Origin: CAZUVQ01 sp964623915
Lineage (GTDB): Bacteria; Bacillota; Clostridia; UMGS1883; UMGS1540
Length of the DNA: 28,270 nucleotides
Reading direction: 5' to 3'
NCBI GenBank assembly: GCA_964623915.1
Contig: CAZUVQ010000008.1
Location: 1 to 28,270 of the forward strand
Shown: piece after piece, positions 23,643 through 28,270 of the stretch
Numbering within the stretch: position 1 is the first letter of the stretch
How the letters are laid out: each line of letters begins with the position of its first letter
Made by a program: the position numbers and the translations under genes
Notes under the pieces: model-generated
Database searches by the model: none
Told to the model about the DNA's origin: nothing
Seen by the model: the letters and a program-made list of their open reading frames with translations, nothing else

Positions 23643-25733
23643 ATGAGTTTTGTACCAAAAATATTCGGCAGTATGGTTTTTAACGATAAGGTTATGAAAG
23701 AACGGTTGCCGGAAGAAATTTATAATGCTCTGCTACTTACTGTAAAAGAGGGGAAACGCCTTGATATAAAAATTACAAATGCCGTTGCATCTGCCATGAA
23801 GGATTGGGCAATAGAAAAGGGTGCAACACATTTTACACATTGGTTCCAACCGATGACTGGGTTTACAGCAGAAAAGCATGACAGCTTTATTAAACCCTGT
23901 GATGACGGTTCTGTTGTCATGGAATTTACCGGAAAGGATTTAGTTAAGGGTGAGCCTGATGCATCAAGCTTCCCCTCGGGAGGTCTTCGTGCCACTTTTG
24001 AAGCAAGGGGTTATACTGCGTGGGACCCCACGTCATATGCATTTGTTAAAGATAACACTCTTTACATACCCTCTGCATTTGTATCTTACGGCGGAGAATC
24101 GCTTGACAAGAAATCTCCCCTGCTACGTTCAATGGAGGTAATAAATAAACACGCTCTGCGCATCCTTCGCCTTTTTGGAAACAATGAAGCGTCAAGGGTA
24201 AATACAACGGTAGGTGCTGAGCAGGAATACTTCCTTATTGATAGGCAAATGTATAAAAAAAGGGATGACCTTGTATTTTGCGGCAGAACGCTTTTCGGTG
24301 CAAAGGCACCAAAGGACCAACAGAAGGAGGACCATTATTTCGGAAAAATCAAACCCCGTGTTTCTGAGTTTATGAAGGAGCTTAATGAAGAGCTTTGGAA
24401 GCTCGGTGTTTTTGCAAAAACTGAACATAATGAAGCCGCTCCGGCACAGCATGAGTTAGCTCCCGTTTACACCACAACCAATATTGCAACAGACCATAAC
24501 CAGCTTACTATGGAATATATGAAAAAGGTTGCAAGGCGCCATGGTATGGCTTGCCTTTTGCATGAGAAGCCTTTTGCCGGAGTTAACGGAAGCGGCAAGC
24601 ACAACAACTGGTCGTTAACTACAAATCTTGGAGAAAATCTATTAAATCCGGGAGACACGCCTGAAAAAAACGCTCAATTTCTCTTGTTTCTTGCTGCATT
24701 TATCAAGGCTTGTGACAAGTATCAGGATTTACTGCGCCTGTCAGTAGCCTCAGCGGGGAATGACCATCGTCTTGGTGCAAATGAGGCTCCGCCTGCAATT
24801 ATTTCAATTTTTCTTGGAGACGAGTTGACTGATATTATGTCAGCAATAGAAAATGATACTTTGTATGACCGCAAGGAAACAGGCGAATTTAAAATGAACG
24901 CAAAGGTTTTGCCTACCTTTTTTAAGGATACTACTGATAGAAACCGCACATCTCCACTTGCATTTACAGGAAATAAGTTTGAATTTCGTATGCTTGGCTC
25001 CTCGCTTTCAATATCAGACCCCAATGTTGTTTTAAATATAATTGTTGCCGAGGCTTTGGATGAGTTTGCAACAAGGCTTGAAGCCTCTGATAACTTTGAA
25101 AACGATTTACATGATTTGATTAAAAGTACTATGAAAGCACATGAAAGAATAATATTTAACGGAAATAATTATTGTGATGAATGGGTAGATGAAGCCGAAA
25201 AACGTGGCCTTTTGAATCTGAAAACCACAGTTGATGCAATCCCCAGTTTTCTTGAAGAAAAAAACATAAATCTTTTTACCAAGTACAGAATATTTACAAA
25301 GGTTGAAATTCAGTCAAGATACGAAATTATGCTCGAGGAGTATTCGAAAACCGTAAGCATTGAAGCACTTACAATGTGTGAAATGACAAGAAGGGATATT
25401 TTGCCTGCTGTACTCGAATACATGAGTATGCTTTCAAAGGGAGCCAAAAATAAAAGTCTTGTGTTTTCAGGTGCTGATAATTATGTTGAAACAATTCTTA
25501 TAAGACGGCTTTCTGATTTATCAAGAGTAATGTTTGACTGTGTTTCAGCCTTAGAAGTTGCTGAAAAGAAATCCTCATCTGTTTGTGACCCTTATCTGAG
25601 AGCTGAGGCATTTGAAAATAAAGTCATCCCATTGATGAATAAAATACGTGCTGCTGCAGACGAAGCAGAAAAAATAGCCCCTAAAAATATGTGGCCGTTC
25701 CCGACTTACGGTGATTTGTTGTTCAGTATATAA
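23643..25733 (+). CDS. glnN: Glutamine synthetase type III GlnN
   Basis: GSIII forms glutamine from glutamate and ammonia; the family is found in Bacteroides, Ruminococcus, cyanobacteria and clostridia and forms dodecamers of large subunits. The 696 residues are the GSIII size, about 1.5 times GSI. Type III hallmarks are THFTHWFQPMTGFTAEKHDSF near residue 62, FPSGGLRATFEARGYTAWDP near 110, the glutamate and metal-binding EHNEAAPAQHELAP near 260, and the ATP-binding HNNWSL near 320. The start at 23643 is set by spacing to GGGGGA. It lies 19 bp behind sfp and 15 bp before feoA. No nitrogen regulator (GlnR, NtrC) or glnB is present, so it probably reads from the upstream promoter. Confidence 0.97.
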   Translation: MSFVPKIFGSMVFNDKVMKERLPEEIYNALLLTVKEGKRLDIKITNAVASAMKDWAIEKGATHFTHWFQPMTGFTAEKHDSFIKPCDDGSVVMEFTGKDLVKGEPDASSFPSGGLRATFEARGYTAWDPTSYAFVKDNTLYIPSAFVSYGGESLDKKSPLLRSMEVINKHALRILRLFGNNEASRVNTTVGAEQEYFLIDRQMYKKRDDLVFCGRTLFGAKAPKDQQKEDHYFGKIKPRVSEFMKELNEELWKLGVFAKTEHNEAAPAQHELAPVYTTTNIATDHNQLTMEYMKKVARRHGMACLLHEKPFAGVNGSGKHNNWSLTTNLGENLLNPGDTPEKNAQFLLFLAAFIKACDKYQDLLRLSVASAGNDHRLGANEAPPAIISIFLGDELTDIMSAIENDTLYDRKETGEFKMNAKVLPTFFKDTTDRNRTSPLAFTGNKFEFRMLGSSLSISDPNVVLNIIVAEALDEFATRLEASDNFENDLHDLIKSTMKAHERIIFNGNNYCDEWVDEAEKRGLLNLKTTVDAIPSFLEEKNINLFTKYRIFTKVEIQSRYEIMLEEYSKTVSIEALTMCEMTRRDILPAVLEYMSMLSKGAKNKSLVFSGADNYVETILIRRLSDLSRVMFDCVSALEVAEKKSSSVCDPYLRAEAFENKVIPLMNKIRAAADEAEKIAPKNMWPFPTYGDLLFSI

Positions 25734-25748
25734 TCAAGGAGATGTCAG

Positions 25749-25988
25749 ATGAGATTGTCAGAAGGTAAAAAGGGATTAAAGTATTGTGTTTATAATATAG
25801 AGCTTCCAGTGGCTTTACATAGACGGCTTGAGGTTATTGGCATGACAGACGGAACAACCGTTGAAATCCTTGAAAAGAAAAAATCAGGAAGCATGACGGT
25901 AAAATTTCGGGGAACGCGTTTTGCATTAGGAGAAAATATTGCAAGAGGCATAAATGTGGGAGGTGAGACAACTTGCCGGAAACTATAA
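25749..25988 (+). CDS. feoA: Ferrous iron transport protein A
   Basis: FeoA is a small cytoplasmic SH3-like protein that assists FeoB. At 79 residues it has the usual pattern, with LPVALHRRLEVIGMTDGTTVEIL near 17-39, a basic strand SGSMTVKFRGTRFALGENIARGI at about 46-68, and a C terminus ending CRKL. The AAGGAG ribosome site lies about 8 nt before the ATG. It overlaps feoB by 16 bp. The 15-bp gap from glnN has no room for a promoter or an iron operator, so in this unit Feo is apparently co-transcribed with glutamine synthetase, or controlled at the sfp promoter. Confidence 0.92.
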   Translation: MRLSEGKKGLKYCVYNIELPVALHRRLEVIGMTDGTTVEILEKKKSGSMTVKFRGTRFALGENIARGINVGGETTCRKL

Positions 25989-28006
25989 ATGTTGCATTTG
26001 TCGGAAATCCCAATTGTGGTAAAACAACACTTTTCAATGCATTTACGGGAGCAAAGCTCAAGGTTGCAAATTGGCCTGGTGTAACGGTTGAAAAGAAAGA
26101 AGGCACAATGAAGTTTCATGACGAGATTTATAATCTTGTTGACCTTCCCGGAATTTATTCTCTTACCTCTTATACAATGGAAGAAAAGGTTACACGAAAC
26201 TATATACTAAGTGATGCTGTTGATGTAATTGTTGATGTGGTAGATGCTTCGTCCCTCGAAAGGAACCTGTATCTTGCGGTTTCTCTTGTTGAACTTGGAA
26301 AACCTGTTGTAATTGCATTAAATATGATGGATATTGTAGAGGAGCGGGGCATGGAAATTGATTTGCACCGTCTGCCGGAAATGCTCGGCGTGCCTGTGAT
26401 ACCCGTTTCGGCGAGAAAAAGGACGGGTCTTAACACACTTATGCACGCTGTTTCACACCATAAGCATGAGATTTTTGATACAACTGTACACCACCATGAT
26501 AAAAGCAGCCATGTTCACGACCACCATAATGAGCATACCATGGTATACTCCGATTGTATAGAGGATAAGATAGACAAAATATCTGAAAGGCTAAAGAGCA
26601 AATACCCCGATATTAAAAACCTCCGCTGGCACTCACTTAATATTCTGTCGGGTGATGAGGAAATAATTAATAAATACAAAGTTAAATCAGCAGATGTAAT
26701 AAAAGAAAACTTAGAGCATGAAATAATTAATCAAAAGTATCTTTTTATTGAAGAAATTATAAATGAAACGCTTGTTAATAAGGACATTAAAAGCAAAAAA
26801 ACAGAAAAAGCCGACAGTATTTTAACCAACAATGTATGGGGAATGCCAATATTTTTTGCTATAATGGCATTTGTGTTTTTTCTTACATTTATGGTGGGTG
26901 GGTTTTTACAAGGCTATTTTGAAATGGGGATTGAATATATAACAAAAACTGCGCCCGTATTTCTAAAAAGTATCGGTGCCGGTGATTTTATTACCTCGCT
27001 TATTGTTGACGGAATTATTACAGGTGTTGGCGGAATACTAATGTTTCTGCCAAATATATTTATTTTATTTTTAGCTCTTGCTTATCTTGAAGACAGCGGG
27101 TATATGTCCCGTGTAGCATATGTTATGGATAGTATTATGGGGAAGATAGGGCTTTCGGGCAGGGCATTTATTCCCATGCTCCTTGGCTTTGGCTGTACGG
27201 TGCCTGCTGTAATGGCTTCGCGAACGCTTGAGGATAAGCGTGACAGGTTAAAAACCATTCTTGTGACGCCTTTTATGTCATGCAGTGCAAGATTGCCCGT
27301 GTATGTTCTTTTTTCTCAGATGTTTTTCGGCAAATATGCTTTTTTGGCAGCATTTGCTATATATCTTGTTGGTGTTATGGTTGCTATTGCCGTGCTCCTC
27401 ATATTAAGTATAATGACGAAAAAGAAAAGCGAAAAAATACTTTTGATTGAGCTTCCGGAATACAAAACACCAAATGGCAGAACGGTTGCAATTTATGTAT
27501 GGGATAAAATACGTGATTATTTGTCGAGAGCCGGTACAGTTATCTTTGTTGCTTCTGTTATTATGTGGCTTCTTTTAAATCTCGGACCTGCGGGCCTTGG
27601 CGATATGTCAAAAAGTTATGGCTCATATTTAGGTAAGTTTTTTGCACCCTTGCTTGTACCGTGCGGACTTGGTTACTGGCAGATTGCATTGTCCCTAATA
27701 TCGGGAGTTGCAGCAAAAGAGGTTGTGGTGTCAAGCTTGAGCGTGCTTTTCGGCATAGCAAATATTACAACAGCTGAAGGTATGGCATCCTTTTCAGGTG
27801 TTTTAGGGGAAATCGGATTTAACGGTATCAATGCATTTTCCCTCATGCTTTTCTGTCTTCTTTATATCCCGTGTGTTGCGGCACTTGCCACAATAAGAAG
27901 AGAAGCTGGCAGAAAGTGGATGTGGGGAGCGGCACTATTACAGCTATCAAGTGCGTGGTTTGTTTCTGCACTATTTTTTAATATCGCATATTTAATAACG
28001 AGGTAG
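25973..28006 (+). CDS. feoB: Ferrous iron transporter FeoB with His-rich insert
   Basis: FeoB is the GTP-dependent Fe(II) uptake permease. It starts at TTG with GGGAGGTGA 6 nt upstream, inside feoA. The G domain has G1 GNPNCGKT (11-18), switch residues around PGVTVEKKEG (35-44), G3 DLPG (57-60), G4 NMMD (117-120) and G5 SAR (146-148). A His-rich stretch of 11 histidines (162-188, bases 26456-26536) follows in the link to the helical GDI region. The membrane part from about 280 has the two Gate repeats, with FGCTVPAVMASRTL and PCVAALATIRREAG containing the conserved cysteines. Its 677 residues are the standard size. The His cluster is not part of the core family and probably binds metal. Confidence 0.97.
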   Translation: MPETINVAFVGNPNCGKTTLFNAFTGAKLKVANWPGVTVEKKEGTMKFHDEIYNLVDLPGIYSLTSYTMEEKVTRNYILSDAVDVIVDVVDASSLERNLYLAVSLVELGKPVVIALNMMDIVEERGMEIDLHRLPEMLGVPVIPVSARKRTGLNTLMHAVSHHKHEIFDTTVHHHDKSSHVHDHHNEHTMVYSDCIEDKIDKISERLKSKYPDIKNLRWHSLNILSGDEEIINKYKVKSADVIKENLEHEIINQKYLFIEEIINETLVNKDIKSKKTEKADSILTNNVWGMPIFFAIMAFVFFLTFMVGGFLQGYFEMGIEYITKTAPVFLKSIGAGDFITSLIVDGIITGVGGILMFLPNIFILFLALAYLEDSGYMSRVAYVMDSIMGKIGLSGRAFIPMLLGFGCTVPAVMASRTLEDKRDRLKTILVTPFMSCSARLPVYVLFSQMFFGKYAFLAAFAIYLVGVMVAIAVLLILSIMTKKKSEKILLIELPEYKTPNGRTVAIYVWDKIRDYLSRAGTVIFVASVIMWLLLNLGPAGLGDMSKSYGSYLGKFFAPLLVPCGLGYWQIALSLISGVAAKEVVVSSLSVLFGIANITTAEGMASFSGVLGEIGFNGINAFSLMLFCLLYIPCVAALATIRREAGRKWMWGAALLQLSSAWFVSALFFNIAYLITR

Positions 28007-28010
28007 TAAT

Positions 28011-28151
28011 ATGGATTATTTGTTAGGCGCAATCATTGCAGCGGCAGTTATATTTGTTGTCGTTAAACTTGTCCGCGATAAGAAAAAGGGTAAATCTTGC
28101 TGCAGTGGCGACTGCAGTAATTGTTCGGACTGCAACAAAGAGATTAAATAA
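28011..28151 (+). CDS. FeoB-associated Cys-rich membrane protein
   Basis: A 46-residue protein. One transmembrane helix (about residues 4-21, LLGAIIAAAVIFVVVKLV) is followed by a basic turn DKKKGK and a cysteine tail with Cys30, Cys31, Cys35, Cys38 and Cys41 (CCSGDCSNCSDC). This matches the FeoB_associated family, which takes the place of FeoC in many Firmicutes Feo operons and is thought to bind Fe(II) at the membrane. It begins 4 bp after feoB, and the FeoB stop region (GAGGTAG) can supply its ribosome site. It is the last gene of the window. Confidence 0.88.
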   Translation: MDYLLGAIIAAAVIFVVVKLVRDKKKGKSCCSGDCSNCSDCNKEIK

Positions 28152-28170
28152 TACACAAGTCATTTATATT

Positions 28171-28223
28171 CAATAAAATAGAGCAATAATATTTATTTTT
28201 TTATAAAAACTATTGCTTTATTG
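28171..28223 (+). terminator. Imperfect hairpin, possible end of the feo unit
   Basis: CAATAAA and GCAATA on the left (28171-28188, with an extra ATAGA between them) pair with TATTGCTTTATTG on the right (28211-28223), giving a 13-bp AT-rich stem with a 5-nt bulge and a 22-nt loop. It lies 19 bp after the last gene. The T-run is in the loop and not after the stem, so this is a poor intrinsic terminator; a bidirectional weak terminator or chance pairing are both possible. Confidence 0.3.
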
Positions 28224-28241
28224 AAGGCTTTGTTGTATAAT
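28213..28241 (+). promoter_or_regulatory. Possible promoter for a gene beyond the right edge
   Basis: A perfect TATAAT at 28236-28241 is preceded by a 17-nt spacer and TTGCTT (28213-28218, only three of six consensus bases). No gene start is seen in the last 30 bases of the window, so the target is unknown. The region is AT-rich, which raises the chance of a random match. Confidence 0.25.
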
Positions 28242-28270
28242 TATTTTCGTACAAGTATTCATGCACCAGT

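Overview
The window is AT-rich, densely packed chromosomal DNA that reads as a member of the Clostridia (Bacillota), probably an anaerobic, gut-type lineage. The evidence is the combination of a flavin-dependent thymidylate synthase ThyX, a MutS2 with an Smr tail, the mltG-trmR-trhP order also known from Bacillus yrrL-yrrM-yrrN/O, a type III glutamine synthetase, FeoAB with the tiny Cys-rich Feo-associated protein, a NusG_II/Gx-transporter/ApbE module, and good AGGAGG-type ribosome sites with occasional TTG starts. I saw no rRNA, tRNA, CRISPR array, insertion sequence or phage gene.

Region 1 (1-9250, plus strand) is one long run of overlapping or nearly touching genes: the 3' part of a WecG/TagA/CpsF glycosyltransferase, thyX, tmk, a DUF2156 protein, a GNAT acetyltransferase, a DJ-1/PfpI protein, mltG, trmR, a U32-family trhP, proB and proA. 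It supplies dTMP then dTDP (ThyX, Tmk), limits glycan strand length (MltG), modifies tRNA wobble uridine (TrhP, TrmR) and makes the proline precursor (ProB, ProA).

Region 2 (9251-12180) looks like a small accessory island between the convergent proA and mutS2. It holds a HAD-like protein whose motif I nucleophile Asp is His, a small cupin, and the 3' part of a large YfhO-like membrane protein. The open frame of that last gene continues upstream without any start codon, so it has been decapitated.

Region 3 (12181-22860, minus strand) appears to be one ten-gene transcription unit read from a strong sigma-A-like promoter at about 22815-22843. Its order is a mannonate-oxidoreductase-like SDR, a LarA-like nickel racemase/epimerase, a PHP phosphoesterase, a UxaE-type tagaturonate epimerase, ApbE, a NusG_II protein, a Gx transporter, a zinc-ribbon membrane propeller protein, an SH3 lipoprotein, and mutS2. 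The first part suggests a sugar-acid interconversion route using C2 epimerisation by LarA, oxidation by the SDR and C3/C4-type epimerisation by UxaE. The middle is a flavinylation module without a recognisable flavinylated substrate in the window.

Region 4 (22900-28270, plus strand) is divergent from region 3. A promoter with a 17-nt spacer and almost no leader drives an Sfp-type phosphopantetheinyl transferase, followed closely by glnN (GSIII), feoA, feoB and a 46-residue FeoB-associated Cys-rich membrane protein. FeoB carries an unusual stretch of 11 histidines just after its G domain.

No complete, wholly new system is obvious. The most interesting candidates are the LarA-UxaE-SDR sugar-acid operon with its PHP enzyme, the substrate-less ApbE module embedded in the same unit, the decapitated membrane gene, and the His-rich FeoB.
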